Shown here in pieces: positions 33,951 through 42,985 of a DNA stretch of 64,000 nt. Source of the stretch: Candidatus Riflebacteria bacterium HGW-Riflebacteria-1 (lineage in GTDB: Bacteria; Muiribacteriota; Ozemobacteria; Ozemobacterales; Ozemobacteraceae); contig PGYB01000010.1 in assembly GCA_002839445.1 (NCBI GenBank), forward strand, positions 186,001 through 250,000, written 5' to 3'. Position 1 is the first letter of the stretch. The number at the start of each line of letters is the position of its first letter. The notes beneath the pieces are model-generated. The model saw only the letters and a list, made by a program, of their open reading frames with translations. It did not search any database and had not been told where the DNA came from. Position numbers and translations under genes: made by a program.

Positions 33951-35747
33951 TTAGCGCATGATGAAGGTGTCGAACCAGATGCTGGCACCGGCCGGCATGG
34001 CGGCAGCAACCCGTATGCGCAGACTCTTTGCGACAGCGACCTCATTACCCTGCGGCTCAAACTTGAAAGCAAAAGAATTCGCCAGCCAGTTGCCGGCTAC
34101 TGCTTCAAACCCTACTTCCGCGAGGCGACGCGCCAGAACCGCACCCTTTTCGTCGAGCATCTCAGCGACTACCACGCCTTTTTGCGGACGATCACTCTGA
34201 TAATAAAAAGAACAGGTCAGGCTCTGACCGGCTTTAATACCTGCAAGCGGTAGCGGCGCGAAAGCAAAACCAGATTCACCTCCAGCTGCCGACTGCAGCA
34301 GCAAAGATGAATAGCCGGTGTTAGCTTTTGTCGTGTCAATACCTATCTGGCCAGCTACTGGTTGTATGGCTTCTGGAATGTTTCCGACAGTACGTCTTTC
34401 AAAGTCGCCGCCAGAGAGCATATTCACCGGTTCAACCACCTGGGTCTGTCGCACGCGAAAGTCATCAAACCAGACAGGTCCCAGCGAAATCGGGCCAGTC
34501 TGCAAAACGAGTCGCATATAAACATTGCCGGCGGCAAAAATACGCCGTTCTGCGCTATTAAGCAGTCTTGCTTCGATTCGTGTCCAGGTGGCCGGGAGTG
34601 GCTCCGATTCTCGCACAGCCAGGAAACGGTTACGTAAACGCTTATTCGCGTCATAAATTTCGATGCCGACGGCGGCGTTCTGCTGCCCGTTTTCTGAGCG
34701 CGCCCAGCCAGTTACCGTCAAATCAGAGTTTTCGTTTATGGCGATAAAATCAGAGAGCACACGCACGGCAGACATTCTCTGATCAGCCAGCAACTCCAGC
34801 GATCGCCGGCCGGTTACTGCCTGCTGGTCGGTCAAAGCAACCTTGCCAGCGGCGACTTCCCAGCCGGATATCTGGCCGGTTGCTGCCGGGTCGGCTTCAA
34901 AACTCGGGTTGGTCAATAGATTCACCTGGTCGGCTGATAAAATCAGCCTGGTGTTGTTGAACACTGTCTGCTCAACAACATTCATCTTTTTCAGATTATT
35001 TCTGGCATTCTCGATACGCTTACTGGAAGGCGGGTGCGTGCTGAGATACTGGGCAAGCCCCTTGGTATCGCCATGCTTTTTCAGAAACTTTTCCCACAAT
35101 GACACCTGGGCGGCCGGGTTAAAGCCTGCTGCCGCCATTTTAAACTGACCGAGGTCATCGGCTTCGTCTTCCTGCTGGCGTGAGAACTGCATCAGGGTGA
35201 GATAGCCAATCAGGTTGCCCCAGGTCTGGCGATCTTTCTTGTTCTTTACCGCAGCATTGAGCACTGCTACGGCAGCGGTTGACGCGCGAAAGTTCTTGAG
35301 TGAATGCCTGCGTTCGGCGTGTGCCAGTTCATGCGAGATTACCGCCGCCAGCTCGTCATCTGAACCGACCATATCTATCAGGCCGGTGAATACATAAACG
35401 TGGCCGCCCGGTATAACAAAGGCGTTAGCGGTGCTGTCGCGAATAACGCGCACGTCGAAACTCATGCCGCGATTGTTGAACTGCGGCTTGAGACGCTCAA
35501 AAATGCCAGACACGTAAGCTCTGATTTTCGGGTCTTTTTCTTCTTTATGCATCAGGCCCATCCACATCTGCAGCTCTTTGCCAAAGCGCTTTTCGGCGCC
35601 GATATCACCGACCAGCCAGAGCGTCATGTTGACTTCCTGGTATTTCTGGTAAACCTTGAAAATATCTTTAAGTACGTTCCTGGCCTCGACGCGGGCAGCG
35701 AACACAAGCATGAACACAGCAAAAAGCGTGTATGTATATTTTTTCAT
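33951..35747 (-). CDS. M48 family metallopeptidase with C-terminal carbohydrate-binding-like modules
   Basis: A 598-residue secreted protein. The signal peptide (YTLFAVFMLVFAARVEA) is followed by an M48 domain (about 25-260) with the zinc motif SHELAHAERRH. Two beta-sandwich-like modules follow (about 285-430 and 440-598), each beginning like a CBM4/9 domain (LLTNPSFEADPAATGQISGW; LSGGDFERR). M48 enzymes such as BepA degrade misassembled outer membrane proteins; here the added modules may bind glycans. GGGAGC precedes ATG 35747; an upstream start at 35789 is less likely. Confidence 0.9.
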   Translation of the reverse strand: MKKYTYTLFAVFMLVFAARVEARNVLKDIFKVYQKYQEVNMTLWLVGDIGAEKRFGKELQMWMGLMHKEEKDPKIRAYVSGIFERLKPQFNNRGMSFDVRVIRDSTANAFVIPGGHVYVFTGLIDMVGSDDELAAVISHELAHAERRHSLKNFRASTAAVAVLNAAVKNKKDRQTWGNLIGYLTLMQFSRQQEDEADDLGQFKMAAAGFNPAAQVSLWEKFLKKHGDTKGLAQYLSTHPPSSKRIENARNNLKKMNVVEQTVFNNTRLILSADQVNLLTNPSFEADPAATGQISGWEVAAGKVALTDQQAVTGRRSLELLADQRMSAVRVLSDFIAINENSDLTVTGWARSENGQQNAAVGIEIYDANKRLRNRFLAVRESEPLPATWTRIEARLLNSAERRIFAAGNVYMRLVLQTGPISLGPVWFDDFRVRQTQVVEPVNMLSGGDFERRTVGNIPEAIQPVAGQIGIDTTKANTGYSSLLLQSAAGGESGFAFAPLPLAGIKAGQSLTCSFYYQSDRPQKGVVVAEMLDEKGAVLARRLAEVGFEAVAGNWLANSFAFKFEPQGNEVAVAKSLRIRVAAAMPAGASIWFDTFIMR

Positions 35748-35830
35748 AACAGTAGCTCCCGTAACAATTTGTACTGATCTGATTATCACCTATCTGCAAG
35801 GTCAAAGTCAAAGCCTGCACCGCAAATTCA

Positions 35831-35994
35831 GCAATTCTAGGTCAAAATCAAACGTCATTCTGCACAAGCCGTCAGGCGAAGTCGCAGAATCCACTTTTTT
35901 AGCGCTTTTCTGGATCCTGCGACTGCGCTTCGCTTCGCGCAGGATGACAAATAAAAATGCGATGCCTCAATATCATGATCTCTGTTGATGATGG
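35831..35994 (-). repeat. Dispersed repeat, copy B (164 bp), inverted relative to copy A
   Basis: Near-identical reverse complement of 20750-20912 over its full length, including the flanks GCAATTCTxGGTCAAAATC and GCGATGCCTCAATATCATGA. It lies in the 477-bp gap 35748-36224, which otherwise holds the palindrome at 36173 and no gene. Confidence 0.9.
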
Positions 35995-36172
35995 TCAGGG
36001 CAGCCACACGAAGTTTTTGACACCATAAGGCTTAAGCGTTAACATGACTCATCAACGAGAGTTTATGAGTCCTTAAATGTACACCGACTTGCTGGCTGTT
36101 GTTCTGGCAAACATGTTGTCAGGTCTTGATTAAATCTTTGAACACAGGCATATAAACTCATTTGCGGCTTCG

Positions 36173-36189
36173 ACTGTCAGGCTGACAGT
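36173..36189. promoter_or_regulatory. 17-bp perfect palindrome, possible operator
   Basis: ACTGTCAG-G-CTGACAGT, 36 bases before the ATG at 36225. A TATAAA lies at 36151 with TTGATT at 36126 (19-base spacing), so the palindrome would fall just downstream of a promoter. Confidence 0.35.
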
Positions 36190-36224
36190 TTTGTTAATTT
36201 GAATCCACGATCAGGGAATTGACA

Positions 36225-37016
36225 ATGAAATTCGGTGATTTTAAATCTTCATGCGCGATTTCCTGCTCGATCGCGTATTACTCTTTTCTGGAAGCGCTTC
36301 GCAACAGGCTTTTTCTGGGAATAGTCCTGCTGGCAATACCGCTATCGGCATCAGCCTGGCTTCTCGACACTTATAATCTGGGATTTCAGGCGCGTCTGGT
36401 CATTGACACAGGATTGTCGATCATCTCGTTGACCGGGCTGCTGGTCGTGCTTTTTTTCTCACTTGACCAGATTATACCTGATATAGAACGACGAACCATT
36501 TATTTTGTCATCACCAGGGCTCCCAGTCGCCATGTCTACATAGCCGGCCGCTTTGGCGGTATTGCCCTGACCCTTATTTTTCTCAATTTCCTGCTCGGAA
36601 CCCTGCTGTTTCTGATTCTGCGCATGCAGGCCGGGGCATGGTTTGCTGAAATACCAGTCGCCATGTTCCTGGTGTTTTTAAAGCAGCTGCTGCTGGTTTC
36701 AATAGTTATGATGCTGGCAGCATGCTCAACCAAAATAATAACCGTAAGCCTGAGTGTTCTGATTTATGTGGTCGGGCACGGCCTCGACATTTTCCGCATG
36801 CTGGCCGAACGCAGAGGTAATAAGATTCTGACCGCGATTGCTGACTTCTGCATTTTTGTAATGCCCGATTTTTCGCTCTATGAAACCAGAATAATGGTAA
36901 TGCACGAAATTCCGGCCAGAGGCTCAGCCATCGTATTGCTGACGGTATACACTATGGCCGCTGTCTTCTTTTACTTATCGCTTGGCAGTGCGGCACTCTC
37001 CCGCAGGGATCTCTGA
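36225..37016 (+). CDS. ABC-2 type permease, NosY-like (COG1277)
   Basis: About 263 residues with six hydrophobic segments. The helix YYSFLEALRNRLFLGIVLLA and the loop DQIIPDIERRTIYFVITRAP are typical of the ABC permease group named after multicopper enzyme maturation. No ATP-binding gene is adjacent, so the ATPase must come from elsewhere, or the protein works with the downstream TPR-like protein in a different way. The frame begins at TTG 36219 but ATG 36225 is more likely. Confidence 0.85.
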   Translation: MKFGDFKSSCAISCSIAYYSFLEALRNRLFLGIVLLAIPLSASAWLLDTYNLGFQARLVIDTGLSIISLTGLLVVLFFSLDQIIPDIERRTIYFVITRAPSRHVYIAGRFGGIALTLIFLNFLLGTLLFLILRMQAGAWFAEIPVAMFLVFLKQLLLVSIVMMLAACSTKIITVSLSVLIYVVGHGLDIFRMLAERRGNKILTAIADFCIFVMPDFSLYETRIMVMHEIPARGSAIVLLTVYTMAAVFFYLSLGSAALSRRDL

Positions 37017-37018
37017 CC

Positions 37019-38227
37019 GTGCAGAACCGCAAAATTACAACACGGGGAATTCTGCTGCGACTGCTGCTTCTTGCGATAGCCGTTTCCGGGCAATTCTCGA
37101 TCAAGGCGCGATACTGGAACCAGTATTTCCCTGAAACAGCCATACTTGACTATAGCGATCTGCTGCTGCAATCTGTGCCCACGCAGCTTAAAAGCATGGG
37201 TGCAGGCATTATGCGGCTGACCGCCGATGAATACATGCATATCGGTCCCTACAAAAAGGCCAGACAGAATTTTATTGCCGGCAGCTTTGCAGGGAATACC
37301 GAGATCATGAGCCTGCTCAGGCTCGCGCTCTATCTGGAGCCTTCCCATATTGAGACCTACGAGATTATGAGCCAGAACCTGGCAATGCATCTCGATCGCT
37401 TTGCAGACGCTATCAGATTAATACAACAAGGCATACTGGCCAACAAAAACTCGGCAGACCTGCACCAACTATATGCCGCCGCGTCATACTGCTACGGTTT
37501 TGCCGAGAGCTTCACTTCTGAGACCAGCAAGCCCATAAAAAATGATCGTGAAATTGCCCTGAATTACCTCAACGCTGCCATTGCCAACTACGAAGTAAAT
37601 GCCGCTGTCCATCAAGCTGACAACATCGAAACCGTTAGCAGTCTCGACAATTACTATCTGCTCAAAAGCAGATTTCTCATCGATATCGGCAAAAAAGACC
37701 AGGCGCTTGCAGCCTGGCAAAATGTTCCTGAAAGCAGCAGAAATGGTTTGATCGCCGCCTACTTTTCCCTGCTGGAACAGGGCGTCAAAGTGCCCGACTC
37801 GCCCAAAGAGTTTTTAGCACAGATATTTGCGGAGCAGCAGACCAGCAAAGACATTCTGCCACCTTACGAATTGCCGGATGGCTGGTATCAAACACTTTTC
37901 TTCGATCCGGCAGACGAGCTTAAGTCGATATCCAGCGCGCTGAATCGAGTCAGTCCAGCGCGCATCGATATGTTCGATCCTTTCGCTGTTGCAAAGGTCA
38001 CCACGATGCACCGCGAAACTCAGAGCAACGGCGAGTATGCGGCCAATAACCAGACATCCTCATGCAATCATGCCGATCATTCTGAGCATGACTGCGCCCA
38101 GCATTATCAGAATGAAAGCGGCGCCTGGACTATCTTTACAGAGGCTCGAGGCGCCATTATTCAGGCAGCCTTCATGATCGCCGGCGGTCTTCTGATCCGC
38201 AGATTCTTTACCCGTCGCGGCTGGTAG
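37019..38227 (+). CDS. TPR-like membrane-associated protein, unknown function
   Basis: A 402-residue protein starting at GTG, two bases after the permease stop. An N-terminal signal-anchor (GILLRLLLLAIAVSGQF) is followed by helical repeats at about 85-270 with weak TPR spacing (ALYLEPSHIETYEIMSQNLA). Near the end is a histidine/cysteine-rich stretch (about 350-365: CNHADHSEHDCAQH) that could bind a metal, then a hydrophobic helix (IIQAAFMIAGGLLI). It is tightly coupled to the permease and probably works with it. No family is recognised. Confidence 0.75.
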   Translation: MQNRKITTRGILLRLLLLAIAVSGQFSIKARYWNQYFPETAILDYSDLLLQSVPTQLKSMGAGIMRLTADEYMHIGPYKKARQNFIAGSFAGNTEIMSLLRLALYLEPSHIETYEIMSQNLAMHLDRFADAIRLIQQGILANKNSADLHQLYAAASYCYGFAESFTSETSKPIKNDREIALNYLNAAIANYEVNAAVHQADNIETVSSLDNYYLLKSRFLIDIGKKDQALAAWQNVPESSRNGLIAAYFSLLEQGVKVPDSPKEFLAQIFAEQQTSKDILPPYELPDGWYQTLFFDPADELKSISSALNRVSPARIDMFDPFAVAKVTTMHRETQSNGEYAANNQTSSCNHADHSEHDCAQHYQNESGAWTIFTEARGAIIQAAFMIAGGLLIRRFFTRRGW

Positions 38228-38241
38228 ATTAACCTCGCGAT

Positions 38242-39897
38242 TTACATACTGTCGAGGCCGCCAACTCTGTCATACTCTTCCTTATATTGAGCGAGGTAGC
38301 CAGAACTGGTGAGAATTTTGTCGATGAGAGTTATCTCGCGGTTCAGCGACGGGTCTTTGATCTGCTCGATTTCCTGTTCGAGATACTTTTTGAAATTGCT
38401 TAACAGCGTGCGGCTTTTATCAGAAGCGACGAGTCTTACCGCTTCATTTTCCCATATCTCGCGGTAGCGCGAGTACATTTCGCCACCGGCAAAGCGTTCA
38501 CTGCTGATCCAGTTTTTCATTATCTCAACATAACGCGCCAGCAGAATGCCCTTTCTGATGCCGGAACTCTCGTAGTATTCGGCTTCGGCACCCTCAAAAG
38601 CGACTTTTGCTTCAGAATTGCAGGCAAAGCCGTCGTGCATTTCGTAATCAACCACCAGTTTGAGATCGCCAGTGTGGCCGGTTTTTTTGAGGCGCAGCAG
38701 AATGAGACCGCCCTTTGTTTCGTTATCTTCATTGGTTGGCGAGGGAAACAGGCTGCTGACCTTCATCAGCTCGCCATTCGCGATATTGACGTCAGGAGAA
38801 CCATAGACCTTTTCGATCTGATAACCATTTGATACCAGCTTAAGACTGAGGTTATAGACCAGCGGGCAAACCATGTACTGGAAATTGTCATCCATGCGTT
38901 CTTTGAATTCTTCAGCAGACTGCACCGAAAAATAGTTCGCGCCGCGGACTTTTGCGATGCGATCAATCAGATTGCTGTTAAACGCGAGACCAATACCGAT
39001 AAACGTGCTGTGAATGCGGCTTTGAGCGGCAACAACGGCCAGACTCATCAGATCACGACTGCTGGTGTTGCCGGTGTTAGGCATGGCATCGGTAAGAAAA
39101 ATAATGCGGTTTTCATAAGAAGCATCAGAAGCGGCGGCGTATTTGCTATACTGGCTAATGCCAGTTTGCATGCCGAGTTCCATGTTGGTTCCGCCACGTG
39201 GCTTAAGTGTTCTAACGTATTGGCGCAGTTTGTTTTTATAGTCTTCGTTGATTTTCTGCAAAGAAAAAGGTGTCTCGACCCCGTCGTCGAAAAGCACGAG
39301 CGCAAAAGAATCTTCTTCGTTGAGATGCTCAAGCATGTTGGCAATGTTCGCAGCGGCGATATCAAGCATATTGCCATTGCTTTGCCCATTGCTGCTGACA
39401 TTGGCAGCTGGCTGCTGACCACCATAATGGTATTTATCAAACTGTGAAGCCATAGAGCCTGAGATATCGAGAACAACCACCAGATTGAGTTTGCGTCGTT
39501 TGAATTCAGCTTCGTCGAGGTTCGAATTCAACCCGACCGAAATATAGTTTTCGAGCTCACCGGTTGCCGGGTTACGCGATACTGCAGAAGTATAGGTCGG
39601 GTAGAAAAGCTGGTCGGCAACTTCCCCCTCTTTCATACCGGTATCGAAGTAGTATTCGTTATAGACACCCTCAGTGGTAATCGCGCTGGCCAGCGGCAAA
39701 TAGCCGTTGTTAATGTTTACGCGAAAACTCAGCGCATCCATGGCACCACCAACGGCAAAGCCAAGGCTTCGGCGCGGCGCCTGCATTCTGGCTTTTCTGA
39801 AGTTGGGTATCGAAATCGCGGCAAGAAAGCCGACGATCATCACGACAACAATGAGCTCAAGCAGTGTAAACCCGATTCTACGCTTTTCAGCATTCAT
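38242..39897 (-). CDS. Type IV prepilin-like protein fused to a von Willebrand A domain
   Basis: A 551-residue protein with a type III prepilin signal. A short basic leader ends in G9, followed by FTLLELIVVVMIVGF with the conserved Glu5 of the mature form, processed by prepilin peptidase. A pilin stalk and a VWA domain follow with a complete MIDAS: DISGS (D144), T237 in GGTNME and D270 in LTDAMP. A further 250-residue beta/alpha region lies after the VWA. The protein probably sits at a pilus tip or in a pseudopilus and binds a metal-dependent ligand. Start at 39897 has GGAGGG. Confidence 0.9.
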   Translation of the reverse strand: MNAEKRRIGFTLLELIVVVMIVGFLAAISIPNFRKARMQAPRRSLGFAVGGAMDALSFRVNINNGYLPLASAITTEGVYNEYYFDTGMKEGEVADQLFYPTYTSAVSRNPATGELENYISVGLNSNLDEAEFKRRKLNLVVVLDISGSMASQFDKYHYGGQQPAANVSSNGQSNGNMLDIAAANIANMLEHLNEEDSFALVLFDDGVETPFSLQKINEDYKNKLRQYVRTLKPRGGTNMELGMQTGISQYSKYAAASDASYENRIIFLTDAMPNTGNTSSRDLMSLAVVAAQSRIHSTFIGIGLAFNSNLIDRIAKVRGANYFSVQSAEEFKERMDDNFQYMVCPLVYNLSLKLVSNGYQIEKVYGSPDVNIANGELMKVSSLFPSPTNEDNETKGGLILLRLKKTGHTGDLKLVVDYEMHDGFACNSEAKVAFEGAEAEYYESSGIRKGILLARYVEIMKNWISSERFAGGEMYSRYREIWENEAVRLVASDKSRTLLSNFKKYLEQEIEQIKDPSLNREITLIDKILTSSGYLAQYKEEYDRVGGLDSM

Positions 39898-40077
39898 AGC
39901 AGCCCTCCGCATAATAAAATAATAAAAATAATGGTGACGATGGACAGAGCAACGTTTGTACCACCACAGAAAATCGGCTGTTTAAGGGAACTTTGCCGCG
40001 CAAACGCCTGCCAGCTGCGACATTTCTGGCGCAACCTGCGTCACTGCAGTCACTGATCTTTGCCCGGCGGTCGCGAA

Positions 40078-41385
40078 TCAGGCCTTTACTGCGGGCTGTT
40101 CGCGTGTCTTTGCCGATTCTGTTTGCCGTATCAGAATTTTTTCGGCGACATGGCCTTCTATTTTCTTCACGATGAAAATGTGGTTGCCTCTGACTATTTT
40201 GTCTTTTTCGCGCAGAAAATCGCCCTTGATAAAAGTTAGCAGGCCATTCAGCGTATTTGCCTGATGGCGTTCATCTTCTGAGAATTCTAAGGCCAGGGCG
40301 GCGCCAAGTTCCTGCAACGAGATACTGCCCATAACTTCGTGTTCTCCGTTAGCATGGCTGCGCAAATTGCCGGCCGGCTCTACGTCATATTCGTCATTGA
40401 TCATGCCAAACACGCGCTCGACAATGTCTTCAAAGGTGATAATACCAGAAGTCGAGCCAAATTCATCGACAACAACAGCCATGTGCTTTCTGGTCAACTT
40501 CATGCGTTCAAGCAGTTCGCCAATCGCCACATTTTCAGGCACAAAGAGCGGTTGCATCATCAATTTATGCAAATCAAAGCGCGCAGCGTCTCCCGGCTCA
40601 AGCTTCACGAGTTCTTTAAAATTAAACACCCCGAGAATGGCATCAAGACTCTTGTCATAAACTGGCACCCGCGTGTACATGTCGGTTTTAAATGCCTCGC
40701 GAACTTCCTGCAAATTTGCCTGCACCGGTATGCCTCGCACATTGCTGCGCGGAACCATGACCTCGCAAACCTGCAGATCATTGAACTTGCTCGATCTCGA
40801 CATCAGCTTGCGTTCGATTGAATCGATATGACCGGCTTTTTCACTGTGTTTGGCATGCAGCAGCAACTCATGGATCGATGGCGCATTATCGTGTTCCCCG
40901 GGCCTTTTGATCAAAGCAAGCATGGCTCTGCTGATTATTTCCATGGCAGCGGTCACCGGCTTCATCGCTGTAACGATCAGCCAAAGTGGGTAAGCCATTG
41001 CCATTGTCCAGGCCTTGGAAAAAGTGACACCAATGTGTTTGGGCACAACCTCGCCACAGATCAACAGAAAAATTATCGTTACAACCGATGCCAGAACCGG
41101 CGCCACAGCCTCCGACAGAATTCCGGTGTCGACAAATACCTGATCAAAAAATGCCCCGGCATAGACAGCCAGAACCGTGTTAACAATGTTATTGCCAACG
41201 AGAATGGCAGCAATTACCGAGCCTTTGTGCTGCAGCATTTCAAGCACTATTTTTTTCCGGCGACCACTTTTGCCGGCATAGCTTTCCATGCTGATCTCGT
41301 TAACTGAAGTAAAGGCTGTTTCTGTGCCGGAAAAAATGGCAGAAACCAGTAACAGCACCGCAAAAAATAGCAGAGTATAGAACAT
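40078..41385 (-). CDS. HlyC/CorC family (CNNM) transporter with CBS domains
   Basis: A 435-residue protein. An N-terminal DUF21 membrane domain (about 1-190; SAIFSGTETAFTSVNE) is followed by two CBS domains (about 205-330; VMVPRSNVRGIPV, VVVDEFGSTSGIITFEDIVE) and a CorC_HlyC C-terminal domain (about 345-425). Members export or sense magnesium or cobalt, or take part in ion homeostasis. Normal domain order and length. It is monocistronic on the minus strand. Confidence 0.93.
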   Translation of the reverse strand: MFYTLLFFAVLLLVSAIFSGTETAFTSVNEISMESYAGKSGRRKKIVLEMLQHKGSVIAAILVGNNIVNTVLAVYAGAFFDQVFVDTGILSEAVAPVLASVVTIIFLLICGEVVPKHIGVTFSKAWTMAMAYPLWLIVTAMKPVTAAMEIISRAMLALIKRPGEHDNAPSIHELLLHAKHSEKAGHIDSIERKLMSRSSKFNDLQVCEVMVPRSNVRGIPVQANLQEVREAFKTDMYTRVPVYDKSLDAILGVFNFKELVKLEPGDAARFDLHKLMMQPLFVPENVAIGELLERMKLTRKHMAVVVDEFGSTSGIITFEDIVERVFGMINDEYDVEPAGNLRSHANGEHEVMGSISLQELGAALALEFSEDERHQANTLNGLLTFIKGDFLREKDKIVRGNHIFIVKKIEGHVAEKILIRQTESAKTREQPAVKA

Positions 41386-41567
41386 TGCAACCTCTATGTG
41401 ATAAATAATTATTCTCGGGGCAATAACCGCTACATCTTAGCATTTAGCGCCAGGTAATTCCATTCAGACATAATCGGCAATTCGCGGCATCGGGGCGCAG
41501 GTAGATTGCTGATTAACAAAGTTGCTGATTTTTTTAGTCTGTACTGGCATATTGGTCTGGCTGTCAG

Positions 41568-41573
41568 TATAAT
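41568..41573 (+). promoter_or_regulatory. Minus-10 box of the molybdenum hydroxylase operon
   Basis: A perfect TATAAT 51 bases upstream of the ATG at 41625. I find no convincing minus-35 at the usual 16-18 base distance. AAGGAGGG is the ribosome site. Confidence 0.4.
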
Positions 41574-41624
41574 CTTAAACTAAGTTGAATCATAAACCGT
41601 AACACAAGGAAAAGGAGGGCGAGA

Positions 41625-42485
41625 ATGCTCAAAAAGCTCACCCGGTTTTACTATCCAAAGACCATCGAGGAAGCCTGTCTGAACCTCGGCAACCGCGAAC
41701 AGAAGACGGTCCTCATTGCTGGTGGAACCTCTGAAGTTCTGCGCAACGACAACAGCATCGAAGCGCTGGTCGATCTGTCCAAGGTTAAAGAACTCTGCTA
41801 CATCAGGCAGGAATCTTCTTATATCCACATTGGCGCCGGCACTCCGGTTCAGGATATTTATAAAAGCAAAAATTTGAAAGGCCCCTCTGGCGAACTTCTC
41901 AAGACGGCTGCTGGAAAAATCGGCTCAACACTGCTGCGCAATTCGATTACTGCTGCCGGCAATCTGGCTGGTCTTTTCCCATGGTCTGACCTGCCACCGG
42001 TTTATATGGCCCTCGACGCCGAAGTCGTCTGCCGCAAAGGCAAACCGAAGCGCACCGTGCCGGTTCAGAGACTTATCGATACCAGGGCCGCGCAGTTTCT
42101 TTCTGAAGCCGAAATTATCTCCGAGATTATGGTTCCCATCTATGGCAAAGGCACCGGCGTTCACTTTGCCAAGTTCTCCAAGACCTCTAACGATTACGCG
42201 ATGATCAGCCTCGCCATCAGACTTACCCAGAAATCAGGAAAGATTGAACAGGCGAGAATCGCGGTCAACGCTATTACTGCCACGCCAACCCGCTGCCGCG
42301 AGGCAGAAAGCGTTCTCGAAGGCCAGAAAGCAACCCCAGAACTCTTTGCCGCCGCTGCCAAAAAAGCGGTGTCAGGCATCACCGTCCGCCGCGATATCCG
42401 TGCCAGCAGTGACTACCGCCGAGAAGTTCTCGAAGTCATGGTGCGCCGTGGTCTGCAGGAAGCCTTTGCCAAGGCCGGCAAATAA
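41625..42485 (+). CDS. Xanthine dehydrogenase family FAD-binding subunit (CoxM-type)
   Basis: A 286-residue medium subunit. FAD-binding elements include LIAGGTSEVL (about 31-40) and a second flavin contact at GSTLLRNSITAAGNLAGLFP (about 104-123), in place of the common TIGGNLA-like motif. It passes electrons from the [2Fe-2S] subunit to NAD or another acceptor. First gene of a three-gene operon with the small and large subunits, spacing 11 bases and then one base of overlap. Confidence 0.93.
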   Translation: MLKKLTRFYYPKTIEEACLNLGNREQKTVLIAGGTSEVLRNDNSIEALVDLSKVKELCYIRQESSYIHIGAGTPVQDIYKSKNLKGPSGELLKTAAGKIGSTLLRNSITAAGNLAGLFPWSDLPPVYMALDAEVVCRKGKPKRTVPVQRLIDTRAAQFLSEAEIISEIMVPIYGKGTGVHFAKFSKTSNDYAMISLAIRLTQKSGKIEQARIAVNAITATPTRCREAESVLEGQKATPELFAAAAKKAVSGITVRRDIRASSDYRREVLEVMVRRGLQEAFAKAGK

Positions 42486-42496
42486 GGAGAAAGCCA

Positions 42497-42985
42497 GTGA
42501 AAATCAATACCCGAGTCAATGGCAAAGATATTTGCCTCGAAGTTAAAGCAAACACTATGCTGGCTGAAGCGCTGCGCGCTGCCGGCTTTAAGGGCGTCAA
42601 GATTGGCTGCAGCGAAGGCAGCTGTGGCGCCTGCGCTGTCATGATCGATGGCCGCCCCCGCAATTCATGCATTTTGCCGGCAGGCATGGCCGAAGGCTCT
42701 GATATCCTGACCGTTGAAGGTATGGGCAATCCGGAAAATCCACATGTTCTGCAGCAGGCTTTTGTCGACTCCGGCTCGACCCAGTGTGGATACTGTAATC
42801 CAGGTGCGCTGATCGCTGCCAAAGCCCTGCTTGACAGCAACGCAAACCCAACCGCTGAAGACGTCAAAGACGCTCTCGATGGCAATCTGTGCCGCTGCAC
42901 CGGTTACATCAAACGCATTGACGCTGTTCTTGAAGCCGCCAAAGCCACCAAAAAACCGGCAAAACGCGCAGGAGGCAAAAAATAA
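42497..42985 (+). CDS. Molybdenum hydroxylase [2Fe-2S] subunit (CoxS-type)
   Basis: A 162-residue small subunit with the two expected clusters: a plant ferredoxin-type site GCSEGSCGACAV (about 36-47) and the all-helical C-terminal site CGYCNPG...CRCTGY (about 97-140). It transfers electrons between the molybdenum cofactor and FAD. The last 15 residues are lysine- and alanine-rich (KATKKPAKRAGGKK), echoing the basic tail of the large subunit encoded next. Its stop overlaps the start of that gene. Confidence 0.95.
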   Translation: MKINTRVNGKDICLEVKANTMLAEALRAAGFKGVKIGCSEGSCGACAVMIDGRPRNSCILPAGMAEGSDILTVEGMGNPENPHVLQQAFVDSGSTQCGYCNPGALIAAKALLDSNANPTAEDVKDALDGNLCRCTGYIKRIDAVLEAAKATKKPAKRAGGKK

